Shown: positions 52,269-64,000, counted from the stretch's first letter. The stretch: DNA of 64,000 nucleotides from Rhipicephalus microplus (GCF_043290135.1 NC_134700.1:237244088-237308087); one strand, 5' to 3'. The notes: generated by a model not told the origin, from the sequence alone. Numbers and translations are program-made.

Positions 52269-54053
52269 AGGGACACTAAAGGCAAATAATTCACGTCCGA
52301 GTGAAATCTCAATGTATGACAGTCCAAAATGACAATATTAACAGCAATGCCCTACTTAGTAGGTGAGTGAAACAACTTTATTGACAATCTGACAAAAAAA
52401 AATGGCCCGTATCTGCATGTTGCACTGCCAATGTCGTCGAAATACGATAGTCTTCCGTCTGGAGAGTGAACAAAACATTTATTTGATGTCCTGCACAAGA
52501 AAATCGGTGAATGGTATTCTGGAGGCGCTGCGTTAGAGTGCCTCGAGCGTGCAGCGGAGGCGGACTAGCGCAAAGCCACGTCACACATGAGACATAAGCG
52601 CCATCTGGCCGTTTTCTTGGACAACAAAGCGCGCGCGCAGCGTGCGTGCCTGTCTCGAAGGTGGTAAGGTGTAGAACGCAAGGCGACGGGTAGGTTCCTC
52701 CACCGTGTTGTCTTAGCAAAGCGTTGGAAACGCTTGCCTTTCGTGCAAGCGTTGCATGGTCAGCGAAGTGTGATAAACGCTATCTATGGTCCTTAGAATT
52801 GCTTATCTATGTCTTGTCTAGTAAAAGACATACATACAAAATATTAACGTCTTGTTATGGTGCCTCAGATATGCACAATAATTGCTTTTTAATTGACAAT
52901 CGCAAAAGTATGAATGCTGAACCTTAAGCAATATTGGTGGGCTCTGCGGATGGGGTCGGTCGTTTGGGGTATCGGCCGGTAACTCCGGTTTCTTTCAAAG
53001 TGCCGTTAAGGATGAACAGACAAATGTACAGACACAGACAGACAGACACAGACAACTTCTTTGCGTTGAAGGTCCCCAAGAAAGACCATTGTGTTTAAAA
53101 GTGAGAGGGCTGGAGAAATAAAGCGAAATACTATGGCGCTCGGCCGTCCCGGAGCTACAACTTATTCGCGTCCAACCCTTGCCCCCCCCCCCCCTTTCGG
53201 CCGCTGCACTTCCAGGATGCCAAGCATGTGTTGCGCCACATATCTTCGGTTGCCTGGCTCTCGGCTGATTTTGCTGCTGATGATAGTTGGCATAGCTTCT
53301 TGGTTACCCGGCGAGGGTGCACAGTCCCAGAAATCATAAATGCATGGTAACACACGCGCCTCGAGTAGGACACTCGTAAAATGATCCCAATGACGTCAGA
53401 GTTACCACCTACAATTGCTAGTAATTGAATAAGCCACAATCAAAAATAACTGTCACAAACATGGGCGACCCTGCAGCACGCCCATGAGGTGGCGTGGAGG
53501 CAAGCCCTTGACGTCTTTCTATAAGAAGTCTGGGCTCGACTGCCTAAACTCGCTGGTTTTCTTTTTTTAATAAAGTTCAGTCCTCGTCCTGTGCATCAAG
53601 AGACGTAATAAAATGTTCCTTGTTCGTTTACGCTTGATTTATAAAGAAAAATCACCGGACGGTACTATGACGACTGGCGAGAGTGATTCAAAACTTTCAT
53701 TTTCGCTTGGTTAAATCGGACAGCTCTCTCCATCTAGTGATGTCCAGTTAAACCAAGCACGCCTGCCATCTCGGAGGTCATGGCAGAAAGTTGTTCAATA
53801 GCTGCTGTTGCTGCTGTGGCTCCCACTACTTTCGCTCTGCTGCTGATTCCGGGCAACGTTGTTCACGGCAACAGCGACATAAACGTGTCCACTTTAAGAC
53901 GGGGTGATTTGAAGTGCGCTAACGGGAGGCGGTCCACTATACGTCGCTTCATTTCAAAATAAGCACCTTCTTAGCACAAAAGCAGCATTAGGAAGTTTCT
54001 AGACTGTAACGTCAGCAGTAAACACCAACTTATTGTTTGCCTTCAGTGTCCCT
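52269..54053. mobile_element. Non-autonomous DNA transposon with TTAA target duplication
   Basis: TTAA at 52265-52268 and 54054-54057 directly flanks imperfect terminal inverted repeats of about 23 bp. The left end starts AGGGACACTAAAGGCAAA and the complement of the right end starts AGGGACACTGAAGGCAAA; 21 of the first 23 positions agree. Length 1,785 bp with no transposase frame. A TTAA duplication is used by the piggyBac and Kolobok superfamilies; the AGGG terminus fits Kolobok-like ends better than the CCCT of piggyBac, but I cannot decide. A single AGGGACAC end also occurs after TTAA at about 62,030 without a partner in the window. Confidence 0.72.
52380..53095 (-). repeat. Dispersed core repeat, copy B, inside a TTAA element
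   Basis: Reverse-oriented relative of 180-890, lying wholly within the inverted-repeat element 52269-54053. Includes a short run of acagacaga-type repeats at about 53,025-53,052. Confidence 0.7.
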
Positions 54054-54301
54054 TTAAGGAATTGCTTTGGGCGTTACAACAGCGCTAATACCAGGCAACG
54101 ACGACATTCTGCTAAAAGCAAGGCATGAGGAAGGTAATGTGTTTTTTTCAGTTGCAGGTCTTTATATTGCCGAAGGTAAAAACTAAGTTCAAGATGATGC
54201 GCCCTACACTTTCACTGTGTTCGATCGGATAACTATTTGAAGACGATGATCGTGCGCCCTTTCGCACTTGAATTTTCAGATTATCAAGAAATAGGCACAC
54301 G

Positions 54302-54487
54302 ATTGATTGATTTGTAGAGTTCAACGTGCCAAAACCACCTTATCATTCTGAGAGACGCTGTAGTTGAGGGCTACTGCAGCATTTTCGCCTCCATTGAAAA
54401 TGCAGCCGTCGCAGCCGGGATTTGCTCCCGCGACCTGCGGGTCAGAAACCGTGTACCTTAGCCACTATAGATCACCGCGGCGGGGCA
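54302..54487 (-). repeat. SINE copy with tRNA-like head, internally deleted
   Basis: On the complement the head reads gtgatctatagtggctaagg, then gacccgcaggtcgcgggagc (B-box region), then gctgcattttcaatggaggc. The middle of the body (the cacgttaaagaacc part) is missing, and the 3' end aatcaatcaatc is present. Only copy here with head and tail both recognisable. Confidence 0.7.
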
Positions 54488-57051
54488 GTATGCAGACGAA
54501 AAGAACAAAAGACACGAATGAAGGTTTAAATGGACGCATAAATACAAACTTGCCGATTTTATCACCTGCTTTGATTTTTCACGCGTGCAACGTAATGCAC
54601 AACCAGGCAGATACCAACGCACAGTCTCGCACATCGTTCCTTTTCTCTTAAAGTTACTTTTCTAGGGCAAACACAGCATTAATATGAACTTTTTTGTTGT
54701 TCTAACTCATTCTATTCCACTAGCATTTATTCAATGAGGTATATCATTTTGCTATTCGTGGGTATTCGTGGTAACAGCACAGTACAAACACTGCCCGGCC
54801 TGTGGAGTCATGGTGTTGCTCGGTTTGCAAGAGGGGTGAGTCGTGCGGGGGCTGTACTGTATGTTCATGGCATGTGCTAGTGGGGCCGAGAAAATAACCT
54901 GCCATTAATTGGCTAAAGTGTAACCATAAGTGTCCTTCCGCAGTATAGCAAACACCCTTTTATTTCCACGCTTAGGATGTCCCTCGTTTTACGGCTGCAC
55001 AACGGGTACTGAGAATAATGCAGTTTTACAATGCATATTCTACGCACTTACTGGCTTTGCATCGAAGGACTCGAACAACGTATTCAAGTTAGGCGGGAGG
55101 GCCATTTGTGCGAACCAGTTCTGGTGCAAGTAGCCCTAAGCTAAATCCTAATTACTAAAAACGATGCAGAGATAAAAAAAGGCGGTGACCTGCGTTGGGA
55201 CGTGGTGCGCACTGTTGTGACGAAGGCCACCTCGCATGTTTTGATAAGATGAATCGCGACTGCTTATACTGGCCATTCAAAGGTGACCCAGTTTATAGCC
55301 CCGTACTGTTCATAACCGCCGGTCAACCAATCGAACAGAGTGTTACGCTTGCAATTAGACGCCATCTTAAGCAACAGTGAACTTGTGCGCTAAAATAAAA
55401 AGATAGGCGTGTCATTTCTATGCACTTTTTCGAAGCTTTCAAGAATCTGGCACTGTATTGTCCCGTGGTACATGCGTAGAAGAACGCGAACTCAAGTACG
55501 TAATGATTGGACGTTTCATACGACAAAGTTGCGCCCACAAAAGTCAGCGATGCGCTCAGCTCATCAATAGCGTAAACGACAATTATCAGTCGTCGGTGAT
55601 CTGATCGTCCGTGAATAGCTTCCGTTCTTATGCATGCCTGACAGAATCTTCCAGCGCCACCCAAGGTATATGTAAACTGGCAGCGCTTCCAGTGCAGCCC
55701 ATGTATCCAGTTGATAGCTCGTTGCCACCATCGCCATCCAAACGTATTAAAGGGACGACTTACAGCTAACAAAAGTAAAGCATAGCGTCACAACCGGAAG
55801 CGGTAGCTGCGTCATGCATTTTCCCTACATTTCGCCAAACTGAAATTTTTATTAATTGCTAACAATTTACGTGCTAATATAAATATGCAATTTTACTGTG
55901 TCTTACCCTTCGCTGATTGCGTGCGCGAGAAAAAAAGAAAGACTAATTGAAGTATTGCCGAAGCAAAGTTCTTTTATTAGCCCGATGGTGTCCCTGCAAT
56001 ATACACTGAAAACCTCACGTATGAAATTGTGACGCAATCCTTCACGAGCACTATAGCAAAATAGTTCAAAAACTCACCTTGCCCGATTGTGGAAAACTGC
56101 TACAGCGGGACAGCAGCCTCGAGAATACCGCTTTGGCAAAAGCGTCTCGTTGCTAAGCGTGTCGCATTCACTGTCATCAAAGGCAAGGGCATGCCGAGCA
56201 TCTGCCAACGAAGGCAGTCGGCGGTTACAAAAGCGGCCATCTACACATTCTGTGAGCTAGTTAAGCTCTGAAATGCCACGCCAGTAAGCAGCACATAAGC
56301 AAATTAACTATATGGAAGCTACGCACGAAAACACCACGCAAAAGTGATCAATGCTCCGTTGAAACGGCAATGCGCCAAACTAAATACAAGCTCTGATAGC
56401 AGATCACCTGCATATACCCTGCCCTCCTTTGCCCTTCCCCTTTATAGCACTGGACCAAACGTTGAAGCAATCTCTCATACATCAAGGTGTCAGATAAACC
56501 GTAAAGAATATTATCATTATCTAACTTAGACATATACGAAATTATGACTATATAAAAACATCTATATCGAATTTTTATTTTTGGTAACTTTCCACTCCTC
56601 TCGTAGTCCCGCTTCAACGTCAGCGGGCGTTGATGCCTGTGGCAATAAATTTTCGATTCTTTTAGTTCCGAATTTCGCGACCCATATAATTTGACCATGC
56701 ATTACCTCTGGTGCTAGCTTTAGCGGCAGAATTATCTCGACTGTCTCTGTACATGTGCATTAACAGAACAGTTCAGAATAATAGGCAAGTTTATCAAACG
56801 CTGCAGCGCTGCGTCACGCGCCGATTGGTGCGAACAGTTGTTGTGCGTCGTTGGGTAATGTGCCGCTATCACCACTCTTGGTTATCACGTGTCTCAGCTC
56901 ACAGCTGCTTCTGCGCAGAGCTGATAAATGGAGCGGATAAGGCGATGATGAGTTAAGCACACATTTATGTGCAGCATAAACAAAGGCGTTACATATTCTG
57001 CACTGGGTCCGACAGCTTAGTGACAGCATAGGGAGCTCGCACTGACCCCTA
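54488..57051. other. No established gene; candidate short secreted peptide at 54.7-55.1 kb
   Basis: See findings for the tentative two-exon frame. The 149-codon frame at 55323-55772 (minus) has no recognisable domain. Confidence 0.4.
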
Positions 57052-57687
57052 GTTCACACTGAAGGATCCGCTTTCTAGAACGAGCGAAATTCTCCTGCCG
57101 CCGAAACGCAGCGTCGTTCCCACTGGACGCGCCCCGCGCCGGCGAATATGCCATCTACGACAGGGCGAACGCGGGTGGATGCACTGTCTCCCGGAGGTTG
57201 TTGTCGCGGCTCGCAAACGCCACTGCGCTATCTCGAGGTCTAGGCTTCGATGATTCTCGTACGCAAGAAGCAAGAAGAGGCAGTACTGCTTACTTTGCTG
57301 CAAGTCGCTGTCTTGCAATGCACTAAGAGCAGAAAAAAACACCGATGCCAGCGGCGTTGATGGGTTCTTCTTGCTCTTTAAAGACCGCAACAAGCTCGGT
57401 CACGACAACGACAAGCACGGTCACCTATTTCACGAAATAGGGACGTGAAGTAGGTACCGAGTTAGTTAAACGCCCATTGGTTACAATATTCAGTTACATG
57501 CACAGCGACATGACAAATGGCTTGGCTGCCGTTTTTGAAAATTTCTTGACTAGCATTCCTATTGGTCCGTGTTGACCGACTCGGCAGAAGAGGTCGCAAA
57601 AATTGGCCCGAGAGCGATTGGCGCGGAGAAGGCCACCACTAATTTAGATTTGGCGCAGTTTCGGCGGTCGGAGTCCTCAGTGTGAAC
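57052..57687. mobile_element. Terminal-inverted-repeat element, about 636 bp
   Basis: GTTCACACTGA at 57052-57062 is exactly inverted as TCAGTGTGAAC at 57677-57687. A second inner pair, ccgccgaaac near 57,097 and gtttcggcgg near 57,660, is also inverted, so the termini are compound. The interior is CpG-rich and has no coding frame I recognise. No clear target-site duplication. Probably a MITE-like non-autonomous DNA transposon. Confidence 0.55.
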
Positions 57688-59429
57688 GCGCCCTGAGGTG
57701 CGACGAGCCGGGATTTTTTCGGACGCTCTCGTAAGCACCCGTATGCTCTGACGCTGTCGTCTGATGCTTGTCGTTGCGCCGCTTGGTTATTTTATAGGCC
57801 CTGGGAAATCGTCACGTCGGCAGCCTCCAATCAGAGCCGCCACTTGCTCTTGCGTCAGCAGCCTTCAATCAGGAACCACTCCCGCTGCAATCACCCATGG
57901 GCGAGTGGTATTGCCACGCATCGCGTAAGACGCGCCAGGCTAGATGACGTCGACTGCATCATCGAGCTGGAATCGGACCCGTGATTGGAGGGAGCTTGCC
58001 GCGTGTTGCGTAAGACGCCGTCGTAGGTGATGGCGTCAGCCTGGCTCGCTCGCTGTTTTTTGACATTGGTTGCCTTCGCAGAAGCAATGAAGTTCAGTTT
58101 AGACTCCAAGGCATAACAGCGTGAAACCTAACCACATGAGAATAGATAAGCCCGGCCATATTCTGCGGTAATCACGGAGCTTCGACACGCAAAGAAGCGA
58201 ATTAGTACAACTTTTCACCATGGCCTCCGAAGTAAGGTGGCACATTATCGGAAGCTCACCGAGCACTAATTTTTTTCAAGCAGAAGTTCACCTAACTTCA
58301 GGCAATCACATCAACATTCATTCAACCCTAATACTTTCCTACACCTTTTGTCTTAGGCTAAATTGACTGGGATTTTCCCGTCGAATGAGAACCTTGTTGG
58401 ATACACTCTTGGTCTACAAGATCATAATTTCTCGCTGTGCCCCAATAAAATGTCTTTGGATTTGAACCGTCAGGAGGACTTCAGTCGGTGCATTTCTGGT
58501 GAAATCCTCCAAGATCAACTCCTGGCTGCCTGGAGACCTCATGGTGCCGGGATATTCTTCGGCCTACCACTTTCTATATGGCGGGAGCCACCGACTTAGC
58601 CTAGAAAATATGCCTTTGGTTTGTATTTTTTCTGGACTATAACAAAATTGTTGCCATGCCATGAGATGTGCGCTCTTTACAACCGCTAAGCATGGTGTTG
58701 AAGCCACTTTGGCAGCATGGGATTTGTAGCTACGAACGAAACGGAGGCACACGTTTGCAACCATGTTCTCACATTGCAACATGTCTTCCGGTGACCAGCC
58801 TCAAAGATAACATCGCTTGAACAAGAGGACAAAAGACAGTGAACGCAGCAACACCAATCACTGACATGCGCTGGCTGCCAACGCATCAGACGCTCAGGCC
58901 AAATAGGAGGTGGGGCTAGTTAAGCTGCTATAGCGCAGCTTTTTTCCTACTTTCTATGCCACAATATTTTCTTGTTTGTGTAAATCACGGTGTATCGTTG
59001 TGGTGAAATAAATTTCAACTTTTAACTTTCAACTTTCAACTTTCAACTTTCATATTCCGCTACGCATGCCAGGCTAACCCCGATGGTCACAACATCACGA
59101 CCACTACTACTTTAGCAGAAAAACAAAGCATAAGCTTCAGTTAGGCTGTCGATCATCCGAAGATTTACAAGGGCTCTCCTGCAATAGTAAGGTTTTTGAT
59201 TAAGTCTTTGTACAGCCTGTCCTGACGATGATAATGATAATATTTATCTCTACAGAAGGCGATATCGAGCCATAATTGCCTCTTGGCCCTTTTCGTTAAT
59301 ATTTTGAAAGCATTCAATAATGCGAACTTCCGAGCGTGGATAATGGCCGACCCTTCCGCTTACGTGTCATCATGTGTGAAATTCGTTTAGGCATGAAATA
59401 AAGGCGGTCACGGGACCAAATCTCAACCA
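57688..59429. other. CpG-rich patch, then unassigned AT-rich sequence
   Basis: 57,700-58,110 is CpG-rich with CCAAT-type boxes (ccaatcagag near 57,828; its inverse gattgg near 57,983) and gatgacgtc near 57,945, which could be promoter elements. No ORF of note follows on either strand. Confidence 0.4.
59012..59052. repeat. Heptamer tandem repeat (AACTTTC)n
   Basis: About five tandem copies of aactttc/aacttt, ending at cat. Confidence 0.85.
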
Positions 59430-59597
59430 TGGCGGCGGCATTTTCGATGGAGGCGAGGATGCTTGAGGCCCGTGTGCCTCTACTTAGGTGCACGTTAAAG
59501 AACCCCAGATGGTCAAAATTTCCAGAGCAATGCACTACGGTGTCTCTCACAATCACGCATGGTTTTGTGGACACTAAACCTCAACAAATATTATTAT
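59430..59597 (+). repeat. SINE body
   Basis: ggcggcggcattttcgatgg ... ggtgcacgttaaagaacccc ... actacggtgtctctcacaat ... cactaaacctcaac. Moderately diverged and 5'-truncated, lacking the tRNA head. Confidence 0.7.
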
Positions 59598-61539
59598 AAA
59601 TAATTAAATTAATCTAACTTAATGACTTTTTGCGGTATGTTCGCTGAAAGTTAGAATAACAAAGAAACGAAAATAATGGTCGTTTTAAGAAACCTACATC
59701 AAAAAGTTGTTATGAAAAGACTGTCTGAAACAACAGCGTAAAGGTTGAAGGAATTAAGCAAATCCCATCTTTCTCTTGGTGGCTTCAAGAGAGATAGAAT
59801 GGAATGAGAGAAAAGCAAGAATGTCAACCAGAATCGTAGAATTCAGTTTCATACCCCGCACAAGTTCAGAATGTGCCTACAGGCACTATACAATCTGTTT
59901 TCTTTTTCGTTTTTTTTTTCTACGCCGTCCCGCCAAGTAACTGCATGCACGGGGGCAAGCCGGTGCCGTGAATGTAAACAAACCTGAAAAGAAAGCCAGA
60001 CTGAAATCACATATCATATAGGTTCTTTTGGCCACTTACTGCGACTACTACTGTAAGACTATCAGTGTGAAAGTACTTTATAATTGCGAGATTAAGCAGT
60101 GTCCGTGGAAACTTGAAGCGCTCTCAAAAACTCAAAAGTAGCAAAAAATATGCCCAATACTTTTAATAAAGTTCTCGATGACGATAGGCAAGCGCAAGCA
60201 TATATCTCCTACCTACCACGTTATTCCTACCACGTTATTCCTACTGTTCCTTCTAACCTTCCTGTCCTTCCTCATTTATTCCTCCTCCTCCTCCTACTGT
60301 TCCTTCGTAAGAACTACCGAAAGTACAACGGCCGAACACAAGGCGACTCACGAGCGCTGTATGTCTTGTGGGTCTCATATGGCCGCGCTAGCATGGGTCT
60401 CACATGGCACCACTCGTCCATTGTGCGTGCGCTGTTGTTTACGTTCATAAAGTTCCAGCAAGACCATATTACCACCCCAGTGATTGTTCTTTTAATTTCC
60501 CAGTTGTTCCCACAAAGATACCCACGTTGCTGTACCTTTCCTCGCTAAATCATAGCCACTAAGCTACAACTATCATACTGAATGAAGTTCATTGACGTGC
60601 GTCGCTTAAGAAACCCTCTCTAGCTTCACTCATCTCACATCTCGAGGGGGGGGGGGGTGTTGAGGAATGACGGAAGAAAGGACATCTCATATTGGCAGCA
60701 TGATCGAACAGAGTCAGCACCTAGCGGCAAGCGAAAGAAACTTCGCCATGATGTGGATCGCTCCTTGCTTCACCTGCTAGTCACAGCATGTGTGCGTACG
60801 TCATGCACATCCTCAGAGGGTAGCTTGTTCTGTTGTGTTAGCACGTTGTCAAACTGTGGTACGTATGCCTAAACAATGCACACAGACATTTCGCCTTCCA
60901 GTATCTGCGTGCACTCTGATGAAGTCAATGCACGCAGGTGTCGGTATGACGCTCATGTAATCTCTCGGTGTGCCCATCCATGCCCTAACATTATTTCAAT
61001 GTGGCTGCCACTTTGTCCTTGAAGCACATTACATAGTGAGTGCATTTTTTATCATCCTAAACAAAAGACGTACTATAATACGAGGTGTGAATGCAGAATT
61101 TTAGTGACACTATCTCATAACAATTAGGAGATTTTGAAATCCGTGATTAACCACGGAAAATGAACGAGCCTTTGCAAAGTTTGATTAGAAGTAAAATAAA
61201 ACTCAATTCATGTGTTTCGGTATCGGCAAGCATATTCATGCAAACGTAGAAGCAGAGTGCACAACGTTCTTAATCTAATTACGCAGAAATGCAGACTATA
61301 CGTTTCTTTTGTAGCCACTAGATCAAGAAGTAAATACTTAACTGTCACAGATGCGCTGCAATAATTATATTGCTCTATGCGCAGAACACAAGTTAAACAC
61401 GTAAAAATAAAGCAAGAATAAACATCGAGTTCCATCCAAATATGACTGCGGCTGGAGGCCAGTGGCCCATTGATTGGCATATTGCGCTTCTGTCGCACGT
61501 AACAGGAACGTTAGCCCTGTTTCGTGGGTAATTGTTCAA
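59598..61539. other. Nothing recognised besides one LINE tail
   Basis: Contains a short tandem duplication (cctaccacgttatt twice near 60,210-60,240), a 12-base G run (60646-60657) and short frames. Confidence 0.5.
59785..59850 (-). repeat. LINE tail fragment, reverse orientation
   Basis: gagagaaaagcaagaatgtc followed by aaccagaatcgtag, closely similar to 61,575-61,605, so probably the same repeat family. Confidence 0.45.
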
Positions 61540-61635
61540 GTGGAGAGAAAAAGAGAAAATATAAATTGAGAGAAAGGCAAGGAGGTCAACCAGAATTGTA
61601 GCATCCTATTAGCTACCTTTCACTGAGGAAGGGGA
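61540..61635 (-). repeat. LINE tail fragment, reverse orientation
   Basis: gagagaaaggcaaggaggtc followed by aaccagaattgtagc. Its complement gives ggttgacctccttgcctttc, the conserved 3' signature of tick-type LINEs in this window. Confidence 0.5.
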
Positions 61636-62651
61636 ATGGGGAAAAAGGAGAGATCGCATATATTACAGTTAGGCTTCAAACAACCTGCTTCATTAACCTA
61701 CATTCAACTCAAACCGCCTCAGCGAAGTGCCGCTGCGTATTTTTGTATACGCGCCGCTGACCGCCTATCTACCAAAACGCGGCAAACGGCGCTGCTGTGT
61801 ATAGCTCGATCTCGCCGCGAATGCCTCAAACCATGGCTTCCGAGATGGCACACTGGCCAGTACGCAATCTCGGAGGCCGTGCTCAAACACACGATTCTAC
61901 TTTTAACAATGGAGCTGTCTTATGCTTGAAGCCTGCGTAGTGTGCGTAAAAGCTCGGTCGTGTGTGCGCCGCAGCGATCGGCAAGCTCCACCATCTAGTG
62001 CGGCAGATGCGAGAGAAAGCGAATAGATTAAAGGGACACATCAGAGCGATGTAGAGGGATGAAGAGCGGTGGAAAAAGGAGGTTTGAGCCTTGAGTGCGA
62101 GAGGATAAAACTTAGTGAAATGATGACTGATGATTCGAGGAGGAGAAGGAAGGCGATCATTGAACGAAAACTCTGCTCCACGATGTGGACAGACATTTTC
62201 GCTGAGCACTGATTGCATTGAAGTCGCGGATATTTAGCAATATACCTCTGTTCGCGCAGCCTTTTAGTTCTGAAAGAAACAGATCGATGGACAGTATGAA
62301 AAAAGGAGGTTTTCACTTTAGATGCTGCGAAGACGTGCTTCCGGCAAGTGTGTGGCCGATGGGAAAGCAAGTGACTAACATACTTTCAAGTTTTCTGTGA
62401 GAGACAGGATTAAGTGATGTTTGGAGAGCCGAACCGCATGAAAAAAAAAATCGCTCAGTCGGAGCAATATCCGGCCATGCCTACCAGGCTAACTCCCTCA
62501 GTGGCAACATCGCCACCGCCGCTTGGAGGGAGGAAATGAAGATTAGAGGAGATGAGAAGGAGAGAGAAGAATGAATTAATGAACGCAATAAAATTCCTAA
62601 TTCGGCTGCCATGCCTTTTTTTTTATTTATTGTTCGGCTATCCAGCACAGG
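61636..62651. other. Unassigned repeat-like sequence
   Basis: An imperfect inverted repeat (ggcttccgagat near 61,834 and atctcggaggcc near 61,868) and a TTAA+AGGGACAC terminus near 62,030, suggesting remnants of DNA transposons. No gene. Confidence 0.4.
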
Positions 62652-62881
62652 AGCTGAACAAGCATTTATGGGAACCATGTGATTGCGTTGCTACGGACGT
62701 GACGATGAGAAAAATATAGGAAAAAACGACAGAAAGACAGGAAAAAACAGAAACTGAGAGGAAGAGATGAAATATATACAGATAGAGAGAGAAACAACGA
62801 GAAAGAAGAGTATAGTCATGTACAGCATAGTATACCTGAAAGCTGAACAAGCATTTATGGGAACCACGTGATTGCGATGCT
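62652..62881. repeat. 189-bp-period direct duplication
   Basis: agctgaacaagcatttatgg occurs at 62652 and again at 62841, and the match continues for about 41 bp with four or five differences. The intervening sequence is purine-rich. Confidence 0.7.
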
Positions 62882-62911
62882 GTGGGCAAGATAATGAGAA
62901 GGGGAAGATAC

Positions 62912-62941
62912 AAATAAATAAATAAATAAATAAATAAATAA
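62912..62941. repeat. (AAAT)n microsatellite
   Basis: Seven tandem copies of aaat/aata in purine-rich sequence. Confidence 0.9.
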
Positions 62942-64000
62942 GCAATAGTGATAGAGAGTAAAACTAAATATATAGAGAGAAACAAGCAGCAACAAATCAA
63001 ATCATAACCGCGTGTGGTATACTATAACAAAGACGTGTGGTGGCCGGGCCAGCTGACCCTGACTGCAAGCCGCCTTTCAGAAGAAAGCAGAACGAACTAC
63101 AATACCGCAAGCGGGTTGGTGGGCAACAGGACCCCAACTTTAAAACCGGTAAATGTAGCTCGTAAATTGGGATGAATGGTCACTTTATTCTAAAACTTAA
63201 TTGCTTCAGTTCTTATCGCTTCTCTTATTTGCAGTACCATTATTTCCCCAAGCTTGCGTAACAGAACAAACATTATATGGTGCCGCAAACATCTAGCACT
63301 TAAAAATATCGGGGCAATCTGATTTCGTTCAGGTACTTAATAATAGTAATTTTTCCCTTGTATTAATTTTTTTTCACTCGCTCGAAATGGTCTTTTTGGA
63401 AAATTTTACTTCATCTTACTTATTAGCAACTTATGTTGTAATTGACTATCTGTATCAGACATGTCAATTTAAAACTGGCGGTGTCTTTTCTTGAACGGTG
63501 AGGTAGTGTGCAAGCGCCATCTTTCGAGAAAGACCTGAAGTAATGCTTGGCCGCTCTAACCGCTGCCGCGGGGTGTCGGAGTGGGTCACCCGTAGATTTT
63601 ATGTCATAATAATGTTTTATGTTGCAAATAAAAAGCTGTGATTTACTAAAACACATCCTCAACGTGCACAAAGTAAGCGTACACACAAGTCAAAAACGAA
63701 CACGCGGCTCTAGTTTCATAATTTGGCGCAGCTCGGTCAGAACAGTGCTAGACTGGTATCCCCATCTTTTGACTACATGCGTCAATAATACTGCTGGGTA
63801 GGACACCTTGTTCCTAGGTCACTCTGCATGCTCAATCGAGGAATACTTTATGGCCATTCTTTCAAAAATATGGATGCGCAGGATAAAATTGAAGTTCATT
63901 TTCCTGTGAAGGTTCTGTCCAACACAAACAATCCGAAGCGCGTTCATATGCGAGCAGTTCGAACGCTGGATACACGTTGCCATTATAACGACAATATCTT
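62942..64000. other. Nothing recognised
   Basis: AT-rich sequence with short frames to the window edge. Confidence 0.5.

Noticed and set aside
55323..55772. 149-codon minus-strand frame
   Set aside because: No recognisable motif or promoter; a length that occurs by chance in this amount of DNA.

Overview
The window looks like nuclear DNA of a hard tick (Ixodidae), or a close chelicerate relative. Coding sequence is sparse and split into short exons with GT-AG borders. The rest is AT-leaning intergenic and intronic DNA full of dispersed repeats: tRNA-derived SINE copies with the body typical of ixodid SINEs, 3' tails of I-like LINEs, a Ty3/gypsy element, terminal-inverted-repeat DNA elements and long microsatellites. 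The tick assignment rests on remembered repeat signatures and is an inference. There are no operons, CRISPR arrays or bacterial features.

One host gene can be assembled with good support. Twelve coding exons on the + strand between 33,222 and 50,986 join in phase into a 539-residue secreted protein: signal peptide, one thrombospondin type 1 repeat, ADAMTS cysteine-rich module, ADAMTS spacer, low-complexity linker and C-terminal netrin-like (NTR) module. This is the architecture of ADAMTS-like protein 5 (ADAMTSL5), an extracellular-matrix protein without a protease domain. A TATA/initiator-type promoter near 29.13 kb, on the same strand, is a plausible start of transcription.

Region by region: 1-17.6 kb holds no gene I recognise. 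It contains a core repeat (about 180-890) that recurs inverted at 52.4-53.1 kb, SINE copies, a degenerate LINE RNase H tail (14.4-15.4 kb), a 98-bp palindrome (16,290-16,387), a perfect 15-bp hairpin (8,849-8,884), and two long microsatellites. 17,667-28,030 is a minus-strand Ty3/gypsy retrotransposon with both LTRs. Its reverse transcriptase gene is split by a plus-strand I-like LINE (19,988-25,106) flanked by a 13-bp target-site duplication. Both elements are inactivated by stops and frame changes. 28-33 kb is probably 5' flank and first intron of the ADAMTSL5-like gene, and 33.2-51 kb is the gene body with SINE and LINE fragments in its introns. 51-64 kb holds a 1.8-kb TTAA-flanked inverted-repeat element (52,269-54,053), a second inverted-repeat element (57,052-57,687), SINE copies, LINE tails and a tentative two-exon cysteine-rich secreted peptide (54,734-55,131).

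I found no clearly new biological system. The points most worth a second look are the reconstructed ADAMTSL5-like gene, the dated nesting of the LINE inside the gypsy element, the 98-bp palindrome, the TTAA element with its shared core repeat, and two weakly supported cysteine-rich exons.
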